Below are positions 54,511 to 62,606 of a stretch of DNA of 64,000 nt, piece by piece. Both the position numbers and the translations under genes were made by a program. Below the pieces are notes generated by a model. It worked only from the letters and a program-made list of their open reading frames with translations, had not been told where the DNA came from and made no database searches. The stretch's first letter is position 1; each line of letters starts with the position of its first letter. Source of the DNA: Anaerotignum sp. MSJ-24 (GTDB lineage Bacteria > Bacillota > Clostridia > Lachnospirales > Anaerotignaceae); the NCBI RefSeq assembly GCF_018918145.1, contig NZ_JAHLPX010000007.1, forward strand, positions 1-64,000. Direction: 5' to 3'.

Positions 54511-54553
54511 AAATAAGTCTTTTGTACAATATTACATTGCAAAAGGCTTATTT
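54511..54553 (+). terminator. Hairpin after the phytase-like gene (weak terminator)
   Basis: AAATAAGTCTTTT / AAAAGGCTTATTT with one mismatch and a 17-base loop; only TTT follows. Confidence 0.45.
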
Positions 54554-54556
54554 AAG

Positions 54557-54585
54557 TTGCAATTATTGTAAAAATGAGTTAAAAT
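54557..54585 (+). promoter_or_regulatory. Promoter of the first exported hydrolase
   Basis: TTGCAA, 17-bp spacer, TAAAAT at 54580-54585; 33 bases before the ATG. Confidence 0.6.
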
Positions 54586-54618
54586 ATAAGGACAAATTAT
54601 TAAAGGAGGATTCAAAAA

Positions 54619-55878
54619 ATGAAAAAGTTATTTGCAGGATTAGTTGCGGCAACACTTGCTATCAGCATGGTTCCGGCAACAGCATTTGCAGCAGACATCA
54701 CAGTTACTGCAAACGGAGATAAGGTAGCGTTCACAGACGCAGCACCTTATATCAACAGCGACAATCGTACACTTGTACCTCTTCGTGCAATCGCAGAGGC
54801 TCTCAACCTTAAGGTTGACTGGGACGACAAAGCTAAAACAGCTACATTTGCAACAGAAGACGGAGCAAAGAAAGTTGATTTTACAATCGGAGCAAAAGAA
54901 TTAAAGGTAACAGAAGGCGAAAAAGCATCAACTGTTGAAATGGACACAGCAGCAGTTATTACAAACGACCGTACATATGCACCTGCACGTTATCTTGCAG
55001 AAGCATTTGGTTACAATGTATCATGGGACGGAAGAGACAGTCTTGTTTCAATAACACCTTCATATGAATTTACATCAACAGAGGTTGAAATGCCTTCAGT
55101 TCGTTCAACAACTATTAAAGGTACAGTAGTTATGCCTAAGGTAGCGGAAGGTGTTAAAGTTCCTCTCGTTGTTATCGCACATGGCCATGGCGGAAACAGA
55201 GAAGAAAACGGTGGTCTTACAGGCGTAGCAGAAACACTTGCAAAAGCGGGAATTGCATCAGTTCGTATGGACTTCCCCGGCTGTGGTAAGAGTGATGAAT
55301 CTTTCCAGGCTAACACAATGACAAACATGGTAAACGATGTATACTCATCAATCGAATATGTTGAAGCTAACTTTGCTATTGATTCAGCTAAAGTCGGTGT
55401 ATTCGGATACAGCATGGGCGGACGTATTGCTGCAACAGTTGCAACAGAAGGTAAGGTTGACTTTAAGGGCGTTGTTATGCTTGCTCCTTTCGCAGGCAAG
55501 GTTGACTATGTTGACTTTATGGGTGACAAAGCAACTTATGATGAATTATATGCTAAAGCTTCAAAGGACGGTTACGTTGTATTCACAACAAAATATGGTC
55601 AGGTTCAGGAGCTTTCAAAGGCTTGGTTCGATGATATTGTAAATGCAGATCCTCTTAAAGATGCTGGCAAGTATACAGGAAAAGCACTTGTTATATACGG
55701 TCAGGATGATGACACAGTAGCACCTAAGATGAGCCAGGAAGTAGCAGATGCTTTCCACGCTGATGTTGTTTATGCAAATGGTGGAGCTCATAGCTACAGC
55801 TTCTACACAGATATTACAGAAATCAAGGACGTTATCGAAGTTAATACAGTAAACACATTCCTTGAAGCTTTCAAATAA
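54619..55878 (+). CDS. Exported stalk-domain alpha/beta hydrolase, copy 1
   Basis: A 419-residue protein: signal peptide (PATAFA-A), a stalk domain of about 130 residues (INSDNRTLVPLRAIAEALNL, NDRTYAPARYLAEAFGYNVSWD), then an alpha/beta hydrolase. The hydrolase has HGHGGNREENGG (oxyanion region), nucleophile Ser in FGYSMGG, an Asp in YGQDDDTVAP and His in GGAHSYSFY, so the triad is complete. It resembles cinnamoyl/feruloyl esterases and dienelactone hydrolases and may release acyl groups from plant or wall polymers. Near-identical N-terminal 160 residues to the next gene; the lid segment differs. Confidence 0.88.
   Translation: MKKLFAGLVAATLAISMVPATAFAADITVTANGDKVAFTDAAPYINSDNRTLVPLRAIAEALNLKVDWDDKAKTATFATEDGAKKVDFTIGAKELKVTEGEKASTVEMDTAAVITNDRTYAPARYLAEAFGYNVSWDGRDSLVSITPSYEFTSTEVEMPSVRSTTIKGTVVMPKVAEGVKVPLVVIAHGHGGNREENGGLTGVAETLAKAGIASVRMDFPGCGKSDESFQANTMTNMVNDVYSSIEYVEANFAIDSAKVGVFGYSMGGRIAATVATEGKVDFKGVVMLAPFAGKVDYVDFMGDKATYDELYAKASKDGYVVFTTKYGQVQELSKAWFDDIVNADPLKDAGKYTGKALVIYGQDDDTVAPKMSQEVADAFHADVVYANGGAHSYSFYTDITEIKDVIEVNTVNTFLEAFK
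54639..55068 (+). repeat. Near-identical 5' segment of the tandem hydrolases, copy 1
   Basis: About 430 bases that differ from 56130-56559 at only around a dozen positions, mostly silent. The rest of the genes is much less similar. Confidence 0.85.
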
Positions 55879-55895
55879 TTAATTGGTTTCGATTT

Positions 55896-55923
55896 ATACC
55901 CGGCTGAAAAGTCGGGTATTTTT
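55896..55923 (+). terminator. Terminator after hydrolase copy 1
   Basis: ATACCCGGCT / AGTCGGGTAT around GAAA, then TTTTTAT. Confidence 0.85.
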
Positions 55924-55955
55924 ATGCTCGTAAATAATTATTCTTTAAGTTATTA

Positions 55956-55984
55956 TTTACATTTAATGTTTAATATATTATAAT
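55956..55984 (+). promoter_or_regulatory. Promoter of the second exported hydrolase
   Basis: TTTACA, 17-bp spacer, TATAAT at 55979-55984. It gives a leader of roughly 115 bases that contains the palindrome ACACTT-AC-AAGTGT at 56063-56076. Confidence 0.6.
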
Positions 55985-56109
55985 TATATGTAAAATATAG
56001 CCAAACATATAGCTGAATTAAATTTATTTACAGGTAATTTTATACATTGTTTTTACTTTAAGACACTTACAAGTGTGAAAACTTTTTAAAAACAAAGGAG
56101 GATTTACAA

Positions 56110-57369
56110 ATGAAAAAACTTTTTGCGGGATTAGTTGCGGCAACACTTGCTATCAGCATGGTTCCGGCAACAGCATTTGCAGCAGACATTACAGTTACTG
56201 CAAACGGAGATAAGGTAGCGTTCACAGATGCAGCACCTTATATCAACAGCGACAATCGTACACTTGTACCTCTTCGTGCAATCGCAGAGGCTCTCAACCT
56301 TAAGGTTGACTGGGACGACGAAGCTAAAACGGCTACATTTGCAACAGAAGACGGAGCAAAGAAAGTTGATTTTACAATCGGAGCAAAAGAATTAAAGGTA
56401 ACAGAAGGCGAAAAAGCATCAACTGTTGAAATGGACACAGCAGCAGTTATTACAAACGACCGTACATATGCACCTGCACGTTATCTTGCGGAAGCATTCG
56501 GATACAATGTATCATGGGACGGAAGAGATAGTCTTGTTTCAATAACACCTTCATATGAATACACATCAACAGAGGTTGAAATACCTTCAGTTCGTTCAAC
56601 AAAAATCCCTGCAACAGTAGTTATGCCTAAGGTAGCGGAAGGCGTTAAAGTTCCTCTTGTTGCCATTGCGCATGGTCATGGCGGAAACAGAGAAGAAAAC
56701 GGCGGACTTACAAGCTTAGCAGAATCACTTGCAAAAGCAGGCATTGCATCAGTTCGTATGGACTTCCCCGGCTGTGGTAAGAGTGAGGAATCTTTCCAGG
56801 CTAATGTATTATCAAACATGATTAACGATGTATACTCATCAATCGAATATGTTGAGGCTAACTTTGCTATTGATGCCGAGAACGTAGGTATTTTCGGATA
56901 TAGCATGGGCGGACGTATTGCCGCAACAATAGTTGGCGAAAACAAAGTAAACTTCAAGGGTATGGTTCTTCTTGCACCTGCGGTTGATGATGATTTATAT
57001 GCTCATATCATTACTGACGTTGACGGCTGGAACGAAGCTTATGCAAAGGCTGAGGCTGAAGGACATTATGTAAGAACATCTCCTTGGGGACAGGTTCAGG
57101 ATCTTTCAAAACAGTGGTTTGACGAAGTTAAGGATTCAAGACCTCTTGCAAATGCAGCTAACTACAAGGGCAAAGCACTTGTAATTTATGCTGAGGACGA
57201 CACAACAGTTGTTCCTGCAACAAGCTTAAAGGCTGTTGAAGCATTTAATGCAGATGTTGCACTTGCAACAGGTGCAGGACACAGCTACAGCTTCTATTCT
57301 GATATTACAGAAATCAAGGACGTTATTGAAGTAAATACAGTAAATACATTCCTTGAGGCTTTCAAATAA
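56110..57369 (+). CDS. Exported stalk-domain alpha/beta hydrolase, copy 2
   Basis: A 419-residue paralogue of the preceding gene, with identical architecture: signal peptide, stalk domain, alpha/beta hydrolase with FGYSMGG, YAEDDTTVVP and GAGHSYSFY (complete triad). The lid between about residues 285 and 350 (AVDDDLYAHIITDVDGWNEAY) shows little likeness to copy 1, so substrate choice has probably changed, while N-terminal and C-terminal parts stay alike. Start follows AAAGGAGG. It has its own promoter and terminator. Confidence 0.88.
   Translation: MKKLFAGLVAATLAISMVPATAFAADITVTANGDKVAFTDAAPYINSDNRTLVPLRAIAEALNLKVDWDDEAKTATFATEDGAKKVDFTIGAKELKVTEGEKASTVEMDTAAVITNDRTYAPARYLAEAFGYNVSWDGRDSLVSITPSYEYTSTEVEIPSVRSTKIPATVVMPKVAEGVKVPLVAIAHGHGGNREENGGLTSLAESLAKAGIASVRMDFPGCGKSEESFQANVLSNMINDVYSSIEYVEANFAIDAENVGIFGYSMGGRIAATIVGENKVNFKGMVLLAPAVDDDLYAHIITDVDGWNEAYAKAEAEGHYVRTSPWGQVQDLSKQWFDEVKDSRPLANAANYKGKALVIYAEDDTTVVPATSLKAVEAFNADVALATGAGHSYSFYSDITEIKDVIEVNTVNTFLEAFK
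56130..56559 (+). repeat. Near-identical 5' segment of the tandem hydrolases, copy 2
   Basis: Second copy of the segment at 54639-55068; start offset between the genes is 1491 bases. Confidence 0.85.
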
Positions 57370-57388
57370 TAAAATGTAAGATGTTTAT

Positions 57389-57416
57389 AGCCCGACCGAA
57401 AGGCCGGGCTGTTTTG
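57389..57416 (+). terminator. Terminator after hydrolase copy 2
   Basis: AGCCCGACC / GGCCGGGCT (one mismatch) around GAAA, then GTTTTG. Confidence 0.8.
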
Positions 57417-57437
57417 ATATTTGAGTAATATTAAATT

Positions 57438-57884
57438 ATGAATTTAAAACAGGCGAACAAAATGATAATAAGATTTAAGCAGAAAATGAATATGCCATAT
57501 AGCTTACATGATTCAGTTGTGAACAGAATTACATTACAAAACAACGCAGTTCATTTTGAATTCAACTATGGATATGTAAGCACAAAGGAACCATATACGC
57601 AGGTAAGCGGAAACATTACCATTGAAGATGTGGATATGGAGTTTGCTTGTGTTTTGCTGTTAAGCCAATTGGGGAAATATGGCGATTTTGAAGGAACGAA
57701 GCTGCCATTAAAGGAGTTTGTTGAAAAGTATGATGAGTATTTCTTTGAAATTATAGATGAAATGTATGGCTACAATCAGGTTGAATATATCGGCTATCTT
57801 AATTTTCCGGGAAAAGATGATTTAATCCAGATGTCGCTTTCGTTGTATTTTACCGGAGATATTGTTTATGAAACAGAAGAATGA
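57438..57884 (+). CDS. Hypothetical protein (unrecognised)
   Basis: A 148-residue soluble acidic protein that I do not recognise. It has beta-rich segments (MPYSLHDSVVNRITLQNNAVHFEF, VSGNITIEDVDMEF) and an acidic C-terminus. The size and composition resemble some contact-dependent-toxin immunity proteins, but no toxin lies next to it. No RBS of usual strength precedes ATG 57438, so expression level is uncertain. It ends at a strong bidirectional terminator. Confidence 0.5.
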   Translation: MNLKQANKMIIRFKQKMNMPYSLHDSVVNRITLQNNAVHFEFNYGYVSTKEPYTQVSGNITIEDVDMEFACVLLLSQLGKYGDFEGTKLPLKEFVEKYDEYFFEIIDEMYGYNQVEYIGYLNFPGKDDLIQMSLSLYFTGDIVYETEE

Positions 57885-57925
57885 TAATTTTGTGAACCTT
57901 AGTTCAGGTGATAGCCATAAAATAT

Positions 57926-57970
57926 AAAACCCTACCCAAATCAATTCGAAATGGGCAGGGTTTTGTTTTT
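57926..57970. terminator. Bidirectional terminator
   Basis: AAAACCCTACCCA / TGGGCAGGGTTTT (one mismatch) around a 13-base loop, then GTTTTT. Shared with the SDR gene from the other side. Confidence 0.85.
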
Positions 57971-57997
57971 AATTATACTTTTGTATCGGTTATTTTA

Positions 57998-58738
57998 TCA
58001 GATAAACGCTCCACCATCAACAATGAGGTTCTGTCCTGTAACGAAATCAGCGTGTGCTATAAGAGCATAAACGGTTTGTGCTATATCAGCGGGTTCGGCA
58101 ACCTTCTGGAGAGGAGTTTCTCCGGCGAGCTTGTCGATATGATCCGCATGACCGTCAACCCAACGTGTAAGAACTATTCCGGGAGCAACACCGATTACAC
58201 GAACTTCGGGAGCAAGAACTCTTGCTAAAGATTTTGTTATACTTATTTCTGCGGCCTTGCTTGCTGCATACGCTATTGAACTTCCTAAGCCTGTTACACC
58301 GGCTATTGATGTTATGTTTATTATAACACCATGGCTCTTTTTCAAAGCCTCTGCCGCAGCACGACACATAAAGAAGGTTCCTTTTACATTTAATGCAAAA
58401 ATATCATCAAAATATTCGCTCTTCATGCCGTCAAGATCGCTGTGCTGAACGAAATGTGTTCTTCCAGCATTGTTTACAAGAATGTCAAGCTGTCCAAAGT
58501 CCTTTAAGATAGCTTCGATCATAGCTTTGTCTTCTTCGTCATTGGAAACATCTGCTTTGTACACATTGCATTTTACACCTAATGCTTCAACCTCTGCCTT
58601 TGCTTCATAGGCTTCCTTTTCGGAATGGGCATAGTTGATGCAGATGTTTGTGCCTTCCTTTGCAAGACGAAGGGCAACACCTTTACCTACACCTGTGCCA
58701 CCGCCGGTTATAAGAGCAACTTTTCCTTTGATTTCCAT
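57998..58738 (-). CDS. Short-chain dehydrogenase/reductase (SDR, FabG-like)
   Basis: A 246-residue classical SDR: cofactor motif ALITGGGTGVGKGVA near residue 8, NNAGRTH, and the YAASKAAE catalytic Tyr-x-x-x-Lys. Likely NADPH-dependent ketoacyl or sugar/alcohol reductase; substrate unknown. ATG 58738 follows AAAGGAGGAA; an upstream in-frame extension lacks an RBS. It lies downstream of the hydrogenase genes on the same strand but on the far side of a gap of over 90 bases. Confidence 0.9.
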   Translation of the reverse strand: MEIKGKVALITGGGTGVGKGVALRLAKEGTNICINYAHSEKEAYEAKAEVEALGVKCNVYKADVSNDEEDKAMIEAILKDFGQLDILVNNAGRTHFVQHSDLDGMKSEYFDDIFALNVKGTFFMCRAAAEALKKSHGVIINITSIAGVTGLGSSIAYAASKAAEISITKSLARVLAPEVRVIGVAPGIVLTRWVDGHADHIDKLAGETPLQKVAEPADIAQTVYALIAHADFVTGQNLIVDGGAFI

Positions 58739-58831
58739 ATGTATTCCTCCTTTATATATATACTGCCTATATTTATGGTAGCATACGGAGTTAATAATGT
58801 AAATCAGCATAAATAACGAAAAAATTTTATG

Positions 58832-60580
58832 TTAATATTTTTCGACATGAAGCAGATGGTGTGCTCTGTCGGACATAGGAAAATCCAAATAATCATTGTA
58901 AAGAGTCTGTATTGCCTTATTTTCGTGGCTGAAACGGATATTATTCCTGTTGTCATATTCACGCAGGCAATGGTCACGCTCGGTGTAGCTGTTCGGCATG
59001 CTGTTATATGACGGGTGAATAGGCTGACCGCCGCCGTTTATACAACCGCCGGGACAAGCCATGACTTCGACAAAGTCATAATGACATTCTCCACGCTTTA
59101 TTGATGTAATAAGCTTTCTTGCTTCTCCAAGACTGCTGACTGCGGCACAATGAAGTTTTTTATTTCCGAGCTCTATTTCTATTTCCTTGTGAGATGAAAT
59201 ATTTCGGAGAACCTTAAGTGGACTGTTTTCGCCTAAATCGGGGTTTTTGCCCGTAACTTTGAAGTATGCAGTTCTTAATGCCGCCTCTAAAACACCACCT
59301 GATGTTCCGAATATAACGCCTGCTCCGCTTGCTTCTCCGAGAGGATCATCAAAATTTGTTTCCGGCTGAAGTGTAACGTCTATGTTATCGGCTTTTATAA
59401 GTCTGCATATTTCTCTTGTTGTAAGCACATAGTCAATATCATGGCCTGTTCCGGCACTGTCCATTCCGGGAAGTGTAAGCTCACGCTTTTTGGAAAGACA
59501 GGGCATAAGCGAAACACAGGAGATGTTTTCCGGCTTTATACCTTTTTTCTGTGCGAAGTAAGTTTTTATTACAGTTCCGAACATCTGCTGAGGCGATTTT
59601 GCTGTTGAAAGCTGTGGAAGAATATCCGGATACTGTGTTTTTGCAAAGCTTACCCAGCCCGGACAGCATGATGTAAACATAGGCCAGCTGTATTTTTCCG
59701 GCTCTCTTAATCTTGCGATAAGCTCACTGCTTTCCTCCATTATAGTGAGGTCTGCGGCAAAATCTGCATCAAAAACGTAGTCAAAGCCAACTGACTTCAA
59801 TGTAGCTACAAATCTTTTGTCGGTTGCAAATTCGGGAGAAAGACCGAATTCTTCGCCCCATGATGCACGAACCGAAGGTGCAACGATTGCTACTGTTACC
59901 TTTTCGGGATTTGCAAGCTCTCCGTCTATTCCGTTGATTGCCTCAACATCGTCACGCTCATGCAATGCGGCTGTCGGACAGTGAGTTACGCATTGTCCGC
60001 AGAGCGAACAGTCAGACGCCTTGATTTCTTTGTTGTTGGATACGTCAACCGTTGTGTGTGAGCCTGTTCCCGATACATCCCATATGTTTAAGGTCTGGAT
60101 TTTGTCACATATCTGTACACAACGCATACATTTTATGCACTTGCTTGCGTCACGGATAAGTGGAAATGATTTTGACCATAATGCTTCGGGATATTCGTTT
60201 TTATACCAGTTATCGGTAAGGTCCAAATCGTTTGCAACTCTCTTAAGCTCACAGTTTGAGCTGCGTACACAGGTTGGACAGTTCGCATTGTGCTGTGAAA
60301 GCAGAAGCTCTGCATTGATTTTTCTTGCTTCACGGACACGGGGAGAGTTTGTGAGTATCTCCATGCCTTCCTGTACGGTATTATTGCATGACGGAACAAG
60401 ATGGCTTATGCCTTTAACCTCAACAACGCAGATTCGGCAGGCACCGATTTCGTTTATATCCTTAAGAAAGCAGAGTGAAGGAATTTTATAGCCGTTATCT
60501 CTGCAAGCGTCTATAATACGAGTTCCTTCGGGAACCTGTACTTCTTTATTATTTATTTTTATTGAAATAGAGTTTACCAT
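58832..60580 (-). CDS. [FeFe]-hydrogenase catalytic subunit (HydA type)
   Basis: A 582-residue NADH/ferredoxin-linked hydrogenase. From the N-terminus: [2Fe-2S] domain (CFLKDINEIGACRIC), His-ligated [4Fe-4S] region (HNANCPTC), two [4Fe-4S] sites (CIKCMRCVQIC, CSLCGQCVTHCP), then the H-cluster domain with L1 TSCCPGW (about residue 298), L2 MPCLSKKRE (about 357) and L3 MACPGGCINGGGQP (about 507). All cluster-ligand cysteines are present. It makes or consumes H2. The start ATG 60580 overlaps the stop of the upstream flavoprotein gene, which implies coupled translation and a complex. No hydE/F/G maturase lies in the window. Confidence 0.95.
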   Translation of the reverse strand: MVNSISIKINNKEVQVPEGTRIIDACRDNGYKIPSLCFLKDINEIGACRICVVEVKGISHLVPSCNNTVQEGMEILTNSPRVREARKINAELLLSQHNANCPTCVRSSNCELKRVANDLDLTDNWYKNEYPEALWSKSFPLIRDASKCIKCMRCVQICDKIQTLNIWDVSGTGSHTTVDVSNNKEIKASDCSLCGQCVTHCPTAALHERDDVEAINGIDGELANPEKVTVAIVAPSVRASWGEEFGLSPEFATDKRFVATLKSVGFDYVFDADFAADLTIMEESSELIARLREPEKYSWPMFTSCCPGWVSFAKTQYPDILPQLSTAKSPQQMFGTVIKTYFAQKKGIKPENISCVSLMPCLSKKRELTLPGMDSAGTGHDIDYVLTTREICRLIKADNIDVTLQPETNFDDPLGEASGAGVIFGTSGGVLEAALRTAYFKVTGKNPDLGENSPLKVLRNISSHKEIEIELGNKKLHCAAVSSLGEARKLITSIKRGECHYDFVEVMACPGGCINGGGQPIHPSYNSMPNSYTERDHCLREYDNRNNIRFSHENKAIQTLYNDYLDFPMSDRAHHLLHVEKY

Positions 60581-62415
60581 GATTTTATGCGTCCTCCTTT
60601 GAAGTTGCCGTAGCCGAAGTGGTCACAGCGGAGGCAACGCTTGGATTCCTGCTGTGCTTCTTTAAGGCTCATTCCGCATTGTGTAATTGTGAAGTCGCCT
60701 TTACGTTCTATTGCATCACGTTCCTTAAGATTTACACGGCCGCAAGGAACACGGTCGGAAAGATCCGGATCGGGGATTTCAACATCACAGGTTATCTGAT
60801 GGTTAAAGCCTAAATACTGGTCGATATTTGCGGCAGCTACTTTTCCGGCGGCTATCGCACGTATAACGGTTGCCGGTCCTGTTGCACAGTCACCGCCGGC
60901 AAAAATACCGGGCATATTTTGGATTGATGTCCAGCCGGTTGCCTGTATAACGCCTCGTTTTGCGTCTATACCCTGTTCAACAAAATATTTGCTTTCTATA
61001 CTTTGACCGACAGCTGCAATTATTATGTCGCATTCAATGGGAACGGGCGGTGTTCCTACGGGAGTAGGCGAAGGACGTCCGCCACTGATTGCTCCGGGCA
61101 TCTGCTGGCTTACCCAAAGAGCCTTTACAGCACCTCGGCTGTCTGCCTCTATGTGTTCGGGAGCGTAAAGCTCCATAATTTCAACGCCTTCCGCCATTGC
61201 ACTTTCAATTTCGTCCGGAAGGGCAGTCATATCATCTTTTCTTCTTCTGTATACAACGGCTGTTCTTTCTGCACCGAGACGTACCGATGAACGGGCAACG
61301 TCCATGGCAACGTTTCCACCACCTATTACGCAAATTCGTTTACCACTTAAATCAGGACTGTTTCCGTCGCCGATAGCTCTTAAAAATTCAACTGCCGAAA
61401 CAACACCGATAGAATCTTCGCCATCGATACCGATTTTTTTATCTCTGTGTGCACCGATAGAAATATAGATAGCATCGTATTGCTCACGAAGTTCTTCAAG
61501 TGTAATTTGACCTTCTTCGTTTCCTACCGCTGTATTTGTTTGAACCTCTACACCTGTTTCAAGTATTACGTTGATATCTCCTTCAAGTCGTTCTCTTGGA
61601 AGACGATAGCTGGGAATACCGTATAAAAGCATACCACCAAGTTTTTTGCGTTTTTCTATTACAGTTGTTTGGTGTCCCATAAGCTGTAAATAGTATGCAG
61701 CACTTAAACCACTGGGGCCGCCGCCGATTATGGCAATGCGTTTGCCTGTTGACGGAGCACATTCGGGAGGTGCAACGTATCCGGCCATATCAATGGCAAC
61801 TCGTTTTATGCCTCGTATATTTATGGATGTATCAAGCATATTTCTTCTGCATCGTGATTCGCAGGGATGTTCGCAAACGAGAGCACAGGCATTTGGGAAC
61901 GGATTGTCTTTTCGTATAAGTCTTACCGCATCGGCATATCTGCCTTCGGCTGTGAGAGCTATATATCCCGGAATATCCACACCGGCAGGACAGAGCGCGA
62001 CACAAGGAACAGGGTGCTCAAGACCGCTGCTGCATCTGTTATGTAAAATATGTGATATAAAATCTTCATTGAAACCGTCAAGCCCTTTAAGAACCATTTC
62101 TGCGGCTGTATAACCTATTGCACAGTCGGCTGTACTTTCTATAACACGTGCGGTTTCCTGAAGTTTTGTCAGATGCTCCATAGTACCTTTTCCGTTAAGA
62201 ATATCTTCAAGAAGATTTGTGAGCTGTCTCAGGCCGATACGGCAAGGTACACATTTTCCGCAGGTCTGGGCATGGCACATTCTTAAAAATGCTGCAGTAA
62301 CGTCTATTGGACAGAGTCCCGGAGGACTTGCTATTATACGTCTTTCAAGATCCTTATAAAGCTCTTCCACCACATTTTGAGCCTCACTGTTTGTAGGAAT
62401 TACGAGTCTGCTCAT
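60574..62415 (-). CDS. NuoF/GltD-like iron-sulfur flavoprotein partner of the hydrogenase
   Basis: A 613-residue fusion. Residues 1-110 contain the NuoF C-terminal-type cluster site (CHAQTCGKCVPCRIGL). A Cys-rich dihydropyrimidine dehydrogenase/GltD-like region follows (CVALCPAGVDIPGY, CALVCEHPCESRC). Then come FAD (IAIIGGGPSGLSAAYY) and NAD(P) (ICVIGGGNVAMDVARS) domains, and GIFAGGDCATGPATVI near the end. It should transfer electrons between NAD(P)H and the hydrogenase clusters; a bifurcating mechanism is possible. NuoE and the usual NuoF FMN domain are missing. RBS GAAAGGAG precedes ATG 62415. Confidence 0.88.
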   Translation of the reverse strand: MSRLVIPTNSEAQNVVEELYKDLERRIIASPPGLCPIDVTAAFLRMCHAQTCGKCVPCRIGLRQLTNLLEDILNGKGTMEHLTKLQETARVIESTADCAIGYTAAEMVLKGLDGFNEDFISHILHNRCSSGLEHPVPCVALCPAGVDIPGYIALTAEGRYADAVRLIRKDNPFPNACALVCEHPCESRCRRNMLDTSINIRGIKRVAIDMAGYVAPPECAPSTGKRIAIIGGGPSGLSAAYYLQLMGHQTTVIEKRKKLGGMLLYGIPSYRLPRERLEGDINVILETGVEVQTNTAVGNEEGQITLEELREQYDAIYISIGAHRDKKIGIDGEDSIGVVSAVEFLRAIGDGNSPDLSGKRICVIGGGNVAMDVARSSVRLGAERTAVVYRRRKDDMTALPDEIESAMAEGVEIMELYAPEHIEADSRGAVKALWVSQQMPGAISGGRPSPTPVGTPPVPIECDIIIAAVGQSIESKYFVEQGIDAKRGVIQATGWTSIQNMPGIFAGGDCATGPATVIRAIAAGKVAAANIDQYLGFNHQITCDVEIPDPDLSDRVPCGRVNLKERDAIERKGDFTITQCGMSLKEAQQESKRCLRCDHFGYGNFKGGRIKSW

Positions 62416-62550
62416 AAAAGATTATCTCCTTTCTAAATGAGTTAAATTTCAGCATAAATTTAATTATAACATGAAATCGTATAACGATAAATACAAAAAA
62501 GTGATTGTTGAGGTTATGGATATGCTTAAAATGAATTATTTTATAGAATA

Positions 62551-62587
62551 AAAAAGCAAGCTGTTGAACATAAACAACAGCCTGCTT
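62551..62587 (-). terminator. Terminator after alaS
   Basis: On the minus strand AAGCAGGCTGTTG / CAACAGCTTGCTT around TTTATGTT, followed by TTTTT. Confidence 0.9.
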
Positions 62588-62606
62588 AAGTACAGATTTA
62601 TATTGA

